From assembly GCA_013290125.1 (NCBI GenBank), contig JABCYQ010000006.1:51001-115000 (forward strand): a stretch of 64,000 nt of DNA. Direction: 5' to 3'. Every line of letters begins with the position of its first letter. Position 1 is the first letter of the stretch. Position numbers and translations under genes: made by a program. The notes beneath the pieces were generated by a model. The model did no database searches. It was given only the letters and a program-made list of their open reading frames with translations, and was not told the origin of the DNA. Shown in pieces: positions 41,226-50,279 of this stretch. The stretch comes from Vulcanimicrobiota bacterium. Its GTDB lineage: Bacteria; Vulcanimicrobiota; Vulcanimicrobiia; Eremiobacterales; Eremiobacteraceae.

Positions 41226-41936
41226 ATGGGCAGCAAACTTACGCCACCACTTTTCTCGCGCCGCGAACGATACTCACTCGTGTTGCTTTCGGTGAGCTTT
41301 ATCGCGTTTTCGGCAGTCGTGCACATGCTGTTGGGAGGCGCAAGCTCGGGATTGTTTCCTAAATTCACGGCACAGCCGACGCCGTCGCCGCAGATCATCG
41401 TTCTTGATTCGCCCACACCGAAGCCAAGGCTTAGCCCAACGCCGACGCCGCGGCCCACACCGCCGCCACCGACGCCGAGAATCACCACGCCGCCGGTGCC
41501 CGTTCATCCGCCGCGAATAAATCCGACGTCGAGGGCTACGTCCGGTGCGGTCGAGGCGCAGTTCTCGCCGCAACCGATAGCGACGCCGTTTGTTGGAACA
41601 ACGGCGCCTTCCGCGCCGCCGACCGAGCAGCCGATCCCGCCGCCGACTTCGGAACCGGCTCTGCCCATGAAGGACACAAATTTCCGCTACAAGGCAACGC
41701 CGGACTATCCAGAACTCCAACTTCAAGAGAACATCGAAGGCACAGTTATCGTGCGCGTCACGATTGGCCCTGACGCTTCGCTGCTGGACGCGGCGATCGA
41801 TGAGTCATCGGGAAACGCCGCGTTGGATGCGGCTGCACTTGCCGCCGCACGTGCGAGCCTGTACACCGCGCCGCTGCGCGACGGCAAGCCTGTGACAGCG
41901 CAATATCTTATCGTTTACGAATTCAAGATCGGGTGA
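41226..41936 (+). CDS. tonB: TonB-family energy transducer 2
   Basis: 236 residues from ATG. Layout equals the first TonB: helix (LVLLSVSFIAFSAVVHMLLG, near residue 20-40), a Pro-rich spacer (PTPTPRPTPPPPTPR) and a TonB_C domain (YKATPDYPELQLQENIEGTV, SSGNAALDAAALAAARASLY). The two are clear paralogs; the ExbB-dependent partner receptors may differ. The stop TGA lies in a degenerate family A sequence (TGAAGGGC). A small inverted repeat precedes the start. Confidence 0.92.
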   Translation: MGSKLTPPLFSRRERYSLVLLSVSFIAFSAVVHMLLGGASSGLFPKFTAQPTPSPQIIVLDSPTPKPRLSPTPTPRPTPPPPTPRITTPPVPVHPPRINPTSRATSGAVEAQFSPQPIATPFVGTTAPSAPPTEQPIPPPTSEPALPMKDTNFRYKATPDYPELQLQENIEGTVIVRVTIGPDASLLDAAIDESSGNAALDAAALAAARASLYTAPLRDGKPVTAQYLIVYEFKIG

Positions 41937-42040
41937 AGGGCGTCTGAAGGGGTCAGTCAGGTCAAAGTGTGCGAGCTTCGTCTACATATTAGGACTTGCG
42001 CCGGAGGTTCACGCCCGCCCCAGTGCGGAAAAGGCCACCC

Positions 42041-42997
42041 GTGAATGAGATCATCCATGCGATAGGACTTGGCATCATCCAGGGCATCGCCGAACTCTTC
42101 CCGGTATCCAGCGCCGCCCACACCGTCTTGCTCTCGTACCTCTTCCGCTGGGATTTTCCAAGCCTGCCGTTCGTCGTGATGCTTCACCTCGGCACGTTCC
42201 TCGCCGTGCTCGTCTACTTCTGGCAGGACTACGCCGCGCTCGTCCGCGGTCTCATCACAGGTGTCCGCACTCGTTTCGCTGAGCCGAACGAGCGGCTCGC
42301 GCTCCTCGTGATCGTCGGCTTCGTGCCGCTCGCGATCGGCGGCAAACTGCTTTCGAAGAGCGTGGATCCGCTGTTCGCGAATCCCACCGTCGCCGCGGCG
42401 GTGCTGCTCGTAACCGGCATCGTCCTGTTCGTGACGGAGAAGTTGAGCCGTCGCCAGCCGAAAACTCTTGAAGCGCGACCGGCGGCAGCGCCCGACGACA
42501 CGGCCGAACGCATGTGGTTTCCGGAACCGAAAAAGCCGAAGTACACGTACGAAGGCGCGGCAGGTCTCTCGTGGCTCCAAGCTTTTCTCATCGGCTTGAG
42601 TCAGATCGCCGGCATCATCCCGGGCGGTTCACGTTCAGGTTTTTCGATCTGCGCCGGCATGTTCGCCGGCTTGACGCGCGAGGAAGCGTCGCGATTCTCG
42701 TTCCTCATGGCAGGCCCGGCGATTCTCGGGGCTGCGATCTTCGAACTGCCGCGCGTTCTCGGGCACGGGAAAATCGAACCCGGCGCCACGATGTCCGGCA
42801 TCGCAAGCCTCAGCGCGGCGCCGGAGTCGCATCTCGTCATAGCGGTCGGCACGATCGTCGCATTTTTGAGCGGCCTGGTCGCCATTCGATTCTTCATGCG
42901 TTTCGTGAGCGATCACCGGCTGACGCCGTTCGCCGTCTATTGCTGGGCGTGCGGCTTGTTCATGCTCGGCGTGATCGGCATCCGTCACGGAACGTAG
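42041..42997 (+). CDS. uppP: Undecaprenyl-diphosphatase
   Basis: 318 residues from GTG at 42041 with AAAGG upstream. The BacA/UppP motifs are complete: IIQGIAELFPVSSAAH (Q14xxxE18, PVSS) and IIPGGSRSGFS (PGxSRSG). Eight hydrophobic segments are seen. A hydrophilic insert of about 40 residues (140-180) separates the halves, larger than usual. The enzyme recycles undecaprenyl pyrophosphate, the lipid carrier of peptidoglycan and other envelope polymers, and confers bacitracin tolerance. Confidence 0.95.
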   Translation: MNEIIHAIGLGIIQGIAELFPVSSAAHTVLLSYLFRWDFPSLPFVVMLHLGTFLAVLVYFWQDYAALVRGLITGVRTRFAEPNERLALLVIVGFVPLAIGGKLLSKSVDPLFANPTVAAAVLLVTGIVLFVTEKLSRRQPKTLEARPAAAPDDTAERMWFPEPKKPKYTYEGAAGLSWLQAFLIGLSQIAGIIPGGSRSGFSICAGMFAGLTREEASRFSFLMAGPAILGAAIFELPRVLGHGKIEPGATMSGIASLSAAPESHLVIAVGTIVAFLSGLVAIRFFMRFVSDHRLTPFAVYCWACGLFMLGVIGIRHGT

Positions 42998-43004
42998 CCC
43001 GCGC

Positions 43005-43487
43005 GTGCGGTCGCGCAAAGCGGCTCTTACGCATGTCACCCGCGACGGAAGCGCTCGCATGGTCGACGTCGGCGAAAAACCGATCACAAAGCGCGTGGCG
43101 GTCGCGCGTGCGCTCGTGCGGATGTCCGTCGAAGCCCGGTGCGCGTTGAAGGCCGGTTCGCTGAAGAAGGGCGACGCTCTCGCGGTGGCCCGGGTCGCCG
43201 GCATCAGCGCGGCAAAACGGACGTCAGAACTGATACCGCTCTGCCACGCGCTGCCGCTAAGCTCCGTGGACGTGGAGATCGTCTTCGAAGGTCGCGATGC
43301 CGTTCGCATCGAGTGCCGCGCGGCGTGCACCGGCAAGACCGGTGTGGAGATGGAAGCTCTCACCGGCGCGGCCATCGCGGCGCTCACGGTCTACGATATG
43401 TGCAAGGCGCTGGATCGCACGATCACAATCGAGCGGCTCGAATTGATCGAGAAGAGCGGCGGCCGCAGCGGCGCCTTCAAACGCTGA
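43005..43487 (+). CDS. moaC: Cyclic pyranopterin monophosphate synthase
   Basis: 160 residues from GTG. The family signature runs through: ALTHVTRDGSARMVDVGEK, GDALAVARVAGISAAKRT, SELIPLCHALPLSS and TGVEMEALTGAAIAALTVYD. MoaC closes the pterin ring in molybdenum cofactor synthesis (8-oxo-dihydroneopterin intermediate to cPMP). Its stop and the next start overlap as TGATG, so both genes are coupled. Confidence 0.96.
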   Translation: MRSRKAALTHVTRDGSARMVDVGEKPITKRVAVARALVRMSVEARCALKAGSLKKGDALAVARVAGISAAKRTSELIPLCHALPLSSVDVEIVFEGRDAVRIECRAACTGKTGVEMEALTGAAIAALTVYDMCKALDRTITIERLELIEKSGGRSGAFKR

Positions 43488-43978
43488 TGCGCGTCGCACT
43501 GCTCGTGCTTTCAGACAAAGCGGCATCGGGAGCGCGGGCCGACGCATGTCTGCCGGCGATGCGCGATGGATTGCCGCAGGGAGTGACGATCGTGCGTGAA
43601 GCGATCATCGCCGACGACCGGGCGGCGATCGCCGCGACCTTGCGCGAATGGTGCGACCAGGCTATCGCCGATCTCATCCTGACCTCAGGCGGCACCGGAC
43701 TCGGTCCGCGGGATGTCACGCCGCAGGCGACGAGCGACATCGGCGACTACGCCGTCCCCGGGATTCCCGAGCGCATCCGCGCGGCCGCCGTCGCGCAGGT
43801 CCCGACGGCGATATTGTCGCGCGCCACTGCCGTCGTCAGAAAACGCACGCTCATCATCAACCTGCCGGGAAGTCCGCGCGCGGTGCGCGAAACGCTCGCC
43901 CTCATCGCTGGGGTGCTGGCTCACGCGACGGAGCTCGTGCGCGGCGACTCAGGCGAACACGACACCGGACCGGCGTAG
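43487..43978 (+). CDS. mog: Molybdopterin adenylyltransferase (MogA/MoaB family)
   Basis: 163 residues from ATG at 43487. Characteristic motifs: LILTSGGTGLGPRDVTPQAT and NLPGSPRAVRETL, which bind molybdopterin. The protein adenylates molybdopterin before metal insertion. With moaC it makes a small cofactor operon between uppP and the folate genes. MogA and MoaB cannot be told apart by eye at this length. Confidence 0.94.
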   Translation: MRVALLVLSDKAASGARADACLPAMRDGLPQGVTIVREAIIADDRAAIAATLREWCDQAIADLILTSGGTGLGPRDVTPQATSDIGDYAVPGIPERIRAAAVAQVPTAILSRATAVVRKRTLIINLPGSPRAVRETLALIAGVLAHATELVRGDSGEHDTGPA

Positions 43979-44015
43979 GGCCGGACGACTTCATCTAAAA
44001 AGGGACCGCGGCTCG

Positions 44016-45350
44016 ATGGATTTCAGCGGCGCCATGCGCCTCCTCCAAAATGCGACGAACGAGAGTCTCTCGCGCCGCTATCCCGGCCGCTTGGATCGCA
44101 TGCGTTCGTTCTTACATGCGCTCGACAATCCCGAAAACAGCTTTCGCTCCATCCACGTGGGCGGTACCGCCGGCAAAGGCTCCACCGCGACGATGTGCGC
44201 GGCCATTCTCCAAGCCGCCGGTTTCAAAGTCGGCTTGCACACGAAGCCGCACTTGCATTCGGTAACCGAGCGCGTCCGCATCGACGGCGTTCCGGTCAGC
44301 GACGAGCGCTTCGCCGACCTGTTGTCGACCATGCTGCCCGCGATCGACGCCATGGCGTCGACCGAATGGGGCAGGCCATCGTATTTCGAGATCCTCGTAG
44401 CGCTCGCGTTTCGCATGTTCGCCGAGGAGCACGTCGACGTCGGCGTGATAGAGGTCGGCATCGGCGGCACGCTCGATGGGACCAACGTCATCACGCCGCT
44501 CGTCTCGGTCCTGACCAACGTCGGCACGGATCACGCGGAAGTCCTCGGCGACACGATCGCCGCGATCGCGACCGACAAGAGCGGCATCATCAAAGACAAA
44601 ATTCCGTCCGTCACGGCAGCCGAGCATCCCGATGCGCTCAACGTGATCCGCGAGACCGCGGCGCGCCAGCGTTCCCAGCTCACGATCGTCCAGGAAGTCG
44701 CGCACATCGAGTCGCCGTCGTCGCCCGGACCGCTCGGGCAGCCTGCGAAGATAGCAACGGACCTTGGCGTATACGATTTCGAACTGCCGGTGCTCGGCGG
44801 ATTCCAACTGCTCAACGCCGCAACCGCGATCGTGGCATGCGAGCGCATCAAGTCCGAGCTTGCGTTTTCCGAACCTGACGTGCGACGCGGGCTGGAGTCG
44901 ATGAGCCTCGCAGGCAGGATGGAATACTATCCATCGCGGCCCGCGCTGGTCTTCGACATCGCGCACAACGCCGAAAAGGCTTTGGCGCTGCGGAACGCGC
45001 TCGAACGCCACTTTCCCAGCCGCCGCCTGACGTTTGTCGCAGCCATCGCCGACGGCAAGGACGCACCGGGCATGATCGCGGCGTGGGATGGATTGCCGGC
45101 GCAATTCGTCTTCACGACATTCCCGGAATCGCATCGGCGCCCGGTCCGTCCGCACAACCTCGCGCTGATCGCACAGGAGCGCGGGCTCTCGGCGCGCGTC
45201 GTCGAGAATTGCGAAGAAGCGCTCGCCGTCGCGCGACGCCTCGCCGGCGCCGACGATCTCATCGTCGTCACCGGATCGACGTATCTGGTCGGCGAGTTGC
45301 GTCAGTGGTTCTTGGAAAACGTCGGCGGTTCACGCCGTGCTCCGGTCTGA
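44016..45350 (+). CDS. folC: Folylpolyglutamate/dihydrofolate synthase
   Basis: 444 residues from ATG at 44016 (AAAGGGA upstream). Mur-ligase-type fold: P-loop HVGGTAGKGSTA, TERVRIDG, the Glu/Gly-rich VGVIEVGIGGTLDGTNVI, TNVGTDHAEVLG, and the C-terminal domain FDIAHNAEKALAL. It adds glutamate to dihydropteroate or folates. It heads a folate run (folC-folP-folB-folK) in which each gene overlaps or nearly touches the next. Confidence 0.95.
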   Translation: MDFSGAMRLLQNATNESLSRRYPGRLDRMRSFLHALDNPENSFRSIHVGGTAGKGSTATMCAAILQAAGFKVGLHTKPHLHSVTERVRIDGVPVSDERFADLLSTMLPAIDAMASTEWGRPSYFEILVALAFRMFAEEHVDVGVIEVGIGGTLDGTNVITPLVSVLTNVGTDHAEVLGDTIAAIATDKSGIIKDKIPSVTAAEHPDALNVIRETAARQRSQLTIVQEVAHIESPSSPGPLGQPAKIATDLGVYDFELPVLGGFQLLNAATAIVACERIKSELAFSEPDVRRGLESMSLAGRMEYYPSRPALVFDIAHNAEKALALRNALERHFPSRRLTFVAAIADGKDAPGMIAAWDGLPAQFVFTTFPESHRRPVRPHNLALIAQERGLSARVVENCEEALAVARRLAGADDLIVVTGSTYLVGELRQWFLENVGGSRRAPV

Positions 45351-46176
45351 TCTGAAATCGCTCGCGCCGCTTGCGATCCGCGGCGCGACATTCGCGTGGG
45401 GCACGCGCACGTATCTCATGGGCATCATCAACGCGACGCCCGATTCGTTCTCCGGCGACGGATTGCTGAACGACCTCGGCGCGGTTGTCGAGCGGGCGCG
45501 TTCGTTTGTCGATGCCGGTTGTCACATCCTCGATATCGGCGGCGAGTCGACGAGACCTGGTCACGTGCCGGTTGACCAAGCCGAAGAGCTGCGGCGCGTC
45601 ATTCCGGTGATACGTGCGGTACGAGCGGCCGTCGGTACACCGATCTCGATCGACACGTTCAAACCCGAAGTCGCGCGCGCGGCGCTCGAGGCGGGCGCCG
45701 ATATCATCAACTGCGTCTGGGGCGCGCTGCCCGGGATCTCCGAAGCAGCGGCCGAGAGCGCCGTCCCCTTGATCGTCATGCACAATCGCGCCGCGCCGGA
45801 CTATCCAGGCGACGTCGTCGCCGAAGTGATCGCGTCGCTCGAACGATCGGCGCGTGACGCGCAAGCGGCCGGCGTGCCGGCGCGCAACATCATCGTGGAT
45901 CCGGGCATCGGATTCGGCAAGACCGCGGGTCACAATATCGAGATTCTCCGGCGGCTGCGCGAAGTGACGTCAGCGCTGCCCTATCCCGTGCTCGTCGGGA
46001 CATCGCGCAAATCGTTCATAGGTCATCTGACCGGCCTGCCGATAGAGCGGCGAGCGTTCGGCACCGCTGCGTCCGTCGCGCTCGCCGTGGGTGCCGGGGT
46101 CGACATCGTCCGCGTCCACGACGTCGCGGAGATGGCGACGGTCGTTGCCGTCGCCGATGCGATCGCGAGGCCCTGA
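45337..46176 (+). CDS. folP: Dihydropteroate synthase
   Basis: 279 residues from GTG, overlapping folC by 14 bases. Motifs: GIINATPDSFSGDG, ILDIGGESTRPG, ISIDTFKPEVA, IIVDPGIGFGKT and VGTSRKSFIG. It condenses p-aminobenzoate with the pterin pyrophosphate and is the target of sulfonamides. The ring-forming residues look intact. folB follows after 6 bases. Confidence 0.96.
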   Translation: MLRSDLKSLAPLAIRGATFAWGTRTYLMGIINATPDSFSGDGLLNDLGAVVERARSFVDAGCHILDIGGESTRPGHVPVDQAEELRRVIPVIRAVRAAVGTPISIDTFKPEVARAALEAGADIINCVWGALPGISEAAAESAVPLIVMHNRAAPDYPGDVVAEVIASLERSARDAQAAGVPARNIIVDPGIGFGKTAGHNIEILRRLREVTSALPYPVLVGTSRKSFIGHLTGLPIERRAFGTAASVALAVGAGVDIVRVHDVAEMATVVAVADAIARP

Positions 46177-46182
46177 GCCGGC

Positions 46183-46533
46183 ATGGAAGCGATCATCCGA
46201 GTCACCGGTATGCATTTCGTGGGCCGGCACGGCGCAAATCCGGGCGAGAAAGATCGGCCGCAACCGATCGACGTGGACGTCGAGATCGTCATCGATGTCG
46301 CCGCGGCGGTTGCGAGAGACGCGTTAGATGACGCTGTGGACTACGATTCGATCGTCCAGACATGCAGGCGGATCGTGACGCAGCGATCGTTCACGCTGCT
46401 CGAGTCGTTGGCATCCGCCTGCATCGACGCGATCATGGTCGACGCTCGCGTGCGCAGCGCGCGCATCCGCGTTCGCAAGCCGGCGCTCTTAGATGGCGCC
46501 ACGCCCGAAGTCGAACTCGCGCGCGCGAGATGA
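46183..46533 (+). CDS. folB: Dihydroneopterin aldolase
   Basis: 116 residues, the usual size. It has the family opening IRVTGMHFVGRHGANPGEKD with the conserved GxHG and the glutamate downstream, DDAVDYDSIVQTC, and FTLLESLASAC, then RVRKPALLDGA near the end. It cleaves dihydroneopterin to the hydroxymethyl pterin used by FolK. Its stop overlaps the next start (ATGATG). Confidence 0.93.
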   Translation: MEAIIRVTGMHFVGRHGANPGEKDRPQPIDVDVEIVIDVAAAVARDALDDAVDYDSIVQTCRRIVTQRSFTLLESLASACIDAIMVDARVRSARIRVRKPALLDGATPEVELARAR

Positions 46534-47852
46534 TGCGGGTACGCGCATATATCGGGATCGGGTCGAACCTCGACGATTCAGCGGGATACGTCCGCGAGGG
46601 CTTTAGCGCGCTCGAGCGCGTCGGACGCGTAACGGCCGCCTCTGATCTGTATCTCACGCGACCGTGGGGGAAGATCGATCAGCCGTCATTCGTCAACGCG
46701 GCAGTCGAAATCGAGACCGATCGAAGCGTTCCGGCGTTAGTCGCCGACTTGCTCGACTTAGAACAGAGCATGGGCAGAGTCCGCGGCGAACGGTACGGTC
46801 CGCGCACGATCGACTTCGATCTGCTGCTCTACGGTTCGCTGCGCTCATCGGATCCGCAATCCACTGTGCCCCATCCCGAGCTTTCGCGTCGCGCGTTCGC
46901 CCTCGCACCTCTGGCGCAGATCGCTGGCGGCGTGATGGTGCCGGGCGCTGATGCAACCGTGAGCGACCTCCTCGCCGCGCTGCCCGCGCTTGAGAAAGCC
47001 GGCGTTCGCCGGATCGCAGGCACCGCGCATCTCGCGCGCGCGCCGCAGCTCGACTATGACGCGCCGGGTGGAGCGGGAACCGGTTATGCTGATCTACGTC
47101 CATTTTCAGCGTTCGACCGATCAGTGCTCGACGCCGCATTGCGCGCACTCGGCGACGTGTCCGGCAGGATCGTTCTCGACGTCGGTTGCGGTACCGGCCG
47201 CTTCACTCGAGAACTTGCCGCACGTGGTGCGATAGTCACCGGCACGGACAAGAGCGCGACGATGCTGGCCGAAGCGATGTCGCATGCCGCGCACGCCGGA
47301 TGGCGCTCACCCGAATACGTGCGCGTCGATGCCAATGTAGGTCTGCCCGAAGGCACGTTTGACGCGGTCACCGCTTTCTACGCCGTTCAGTATCTCGAGC
47401 TCGGAGAGCTCTGTACGCGGGTGAAGAGCGCGCTTGTCCCCGGCGGTGTATTCACCGTGGCGACATTTCCGCACCGGCATTTCGTCGAATCGGAATTCGC
47501 GCGATACTTTCCGTCGATGGCCGCGATCGATCTCGCGCGCTTCCCGAGTCAGCAGCGCTTGGAAGCGGAGTTGCAGCTTGCCGGATTCGACGACGTGCGA
47601 ACGTCGGCGCTTGTCATGGAACTGCGCGATCCGCCGGAGTCGCTGCTCGCACGGGTCGAACAGAAATACCTTTCGTCGTTTCACTTGCTCGGCGAGCGGG
47701 AATTCAATGAAGGCGTCGCCGCGATGCGCGCCGATTGGCACGATTTGAAAGAAGTGATCCGCTCGGCGCGGTCGATCGTGGTCTCCGGCCGCGCGCCCAC
47801 AACAGGCGCATTGCGGAGCCGAGGCGAAAGAACGCCGCGTGACCGAAAATAG
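46530..47852 (+). CDS. folK: Fusion: HPPK (FolK) plus SAM-dependent methyltransferase
   Basis: 440 residues from ATG at 46530 (46533 also possible). Residues ~1-165 are a complete hydroxymethyl-dihydropterin pyrophosphokinase: AYIGIGSNLDDSAGYV, LYLTRPWGKIDQPSFVNAAV, RYGPRTIDFDLLLYG, VPHPELSRRAFALAPL. After a ~35-residue linker comes a class I methyltransferase with SAM motif I VLDVGCGTGRFTRELA (near residue 212), motif II-like VTGTDKSATML and FYAVQYLELGE. No stop or start separates the parts. The usual FolK ends at the linker, so this is a true fusion. The methyl acceptor is unknown. Confidence 0.9.
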   Translation: MMRVRAYIGIGSNLDDSAGYVREGFSALERVGRVTAASDLYLTRPWGKIDQPSFVNAAVEIETDRSVPALVADLLDLEQSMGRVRGERYGPRTIDFDLLLYGSLRSSDPQSTVPHPELSRRAFALAPLAQIAGGVMVPGADATVSDLLAALPALEKAGVRRIAGTAHLARAPQLDYDAPGGAGTGYADLRPFSAFDRSVLDAALRALGDVSGRIVLDVGCGTGRFTRELAARGAIVTGTDKSATMLAEAMSHAAHAGWRSPEYVRVDANVGLPEGTFDAVTAFYAVQYLELGELCTRVKSALVPGGVFTVATFPHRHFVESEFARYFPSMAAIDLARFPSQQRLEAELQLAGFDDVRTSALVMELRDPPESLLARVEQKYLSSFHLLGEREFNEGVAAMRADWHDLKEVIRSARSIVVSGRAPTTGALRSRGERTPRDRK

Positions 47853-48372
47853 CGACGGCGCCGCTTCCGAAGAGCTGGCTTCGTTCGTGGCGATGCGCGT
47901 CGCTCCGCTTGCCAAGGCTTTTGCTCAGACGCCGCTCATGCGAATTCGGGTACGAACACCCGAAGGTTGGGTGACGCTCGAAAAGTCCGCGCACAAGAAT
48001 CCTGACGGCGCTCGCTCGACCGCGGCGCGTCCGGGTCACGTGCCGCGCTTCCAAGAAGGCGAGCCCGGCCGCGCATACGACACGATCAACGCCGAGACGG
48101 TCGGGGTCTTTCGCTCCGCGCCGCAGGTGGCTGAATTCGGCGAGCGCATCGAGGGCGATCGCGTCCTAGGATACGTCGAGGCTCTCAAATTGCGCAACCC
48201 GGTGACCGCCGCGTCGCCATGCTGGTTCGTCGCTCAAGCCGTCGAGGACGGCCAGGCGGTTGAGTTCGGCGAGGTGCTCTTCGTCGTGGAGCGCGGCGAG
48301 ACGCCGCCGCAGCCGGAAGCGCCTGTCCCCGCCGAAAACGGCGCCGCTGCCATCGAGCCGCCGCGGATCTGA
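47839..48372 (+). CDS. accB: Biotin carboxyl carrier protein of acetyl-CoA carboxylase
   Basis: 177 residues from GTG, overlapping the previous gene by 14 bases. The C-terminal biotinyl domain is seen: AETVGVFRSA, GYVEALKLRNPV and GQAVEFGEVLFVVE. The lysine that carries biotin would be Lys117, in EALKL instead of the usual EAMKM; the changed methionine is rare. The N-terminal ~80 residues are variable with a Pro/Ala linker. Next to accC, it serves the first step of fatty acid synthesis. Confidence 0.88.
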   Translation: MTENSDGAASEELASFVAMRVAPLAKAFAQTPLMRIRVRTPEGWVTLEKSAHKNPDGARSTAARPGHVPRFQEGEPGRAYDTINAETVGVFRSAPQVAEFGERIEGDRVLGYVEALKLRNPVTAASPCWFVAQAVEDGQAVEFGEVLFVVERGETPPQPEAPVPAENGAAAIEPPRI

Positions 48373-48373
48373 C

Positions 48374-49739
<1,366 letters not shown>

Positions 49740-49750
<11 letters not shown>

Positions 49751-50279
49751 ACGGCGAGAGCACCGCGTCGCGCTTGAGATCCTCTACGCGGTGGACATCG
49801 GCAACATGCCGCTCGAAGACGTCCTCGTCCAAGCGCGCGACGAGGTCGGCGTCTTCGGCCGCGGTGACCTAGCCGCTGCAGAAGATCCGTACGAGCCCGA
49901 ATATCCCGCCATGGACAAGCGCGCCGACGCGCCGCGCACCACCGATTGGCCCGTGGTCGAGCAGCTCGTTCGCGGAACTCTTGCGAGCAAAACTGAGATC
50001 GAGGCCGAGTTGACGCCGCACCTGCGCCACTGGAAGATGGCGCGCTTGCCCGGCGTCGATCGACTGGTATTGGATCTATGCGCGTGGGAGCTGCGCAATC
50101 GTCCGGACGTCGACGCGACCACGGTCATCAACCATGCGGTCGAACTGGTGCGGCGCATGTCGAGCGACGCGAGCGTCGCGTACGTCAATGCGGTGCTCGA
50201 CGCGTTTGCGAAATCGCCGGCGCGCGGAGCGCTTGAGACCGATGCCGGCGCGCCGCTCCTCGAGACGAACGGCGCATGA
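49740..50279 (+). CDS. nusB: Transcription antitermination factor NusB
   Basis: 179 residues from ATG, overlapping accC. The all-helical NusB fold is recognisable: RVALEILYAVDIGN, then after an insertion (~residues 38-68) WPVVEQLVRGTLASKTEIE, RLPGVDRLVLDLCAWELRN, VINHAVELVRRMSSDASVAYV and NAVLDAFAK. NusB with NusE binds boxA RNA to keep rRNA transcription processive. The insertion makes it longer than most (about 140). Confidence 0.93.
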
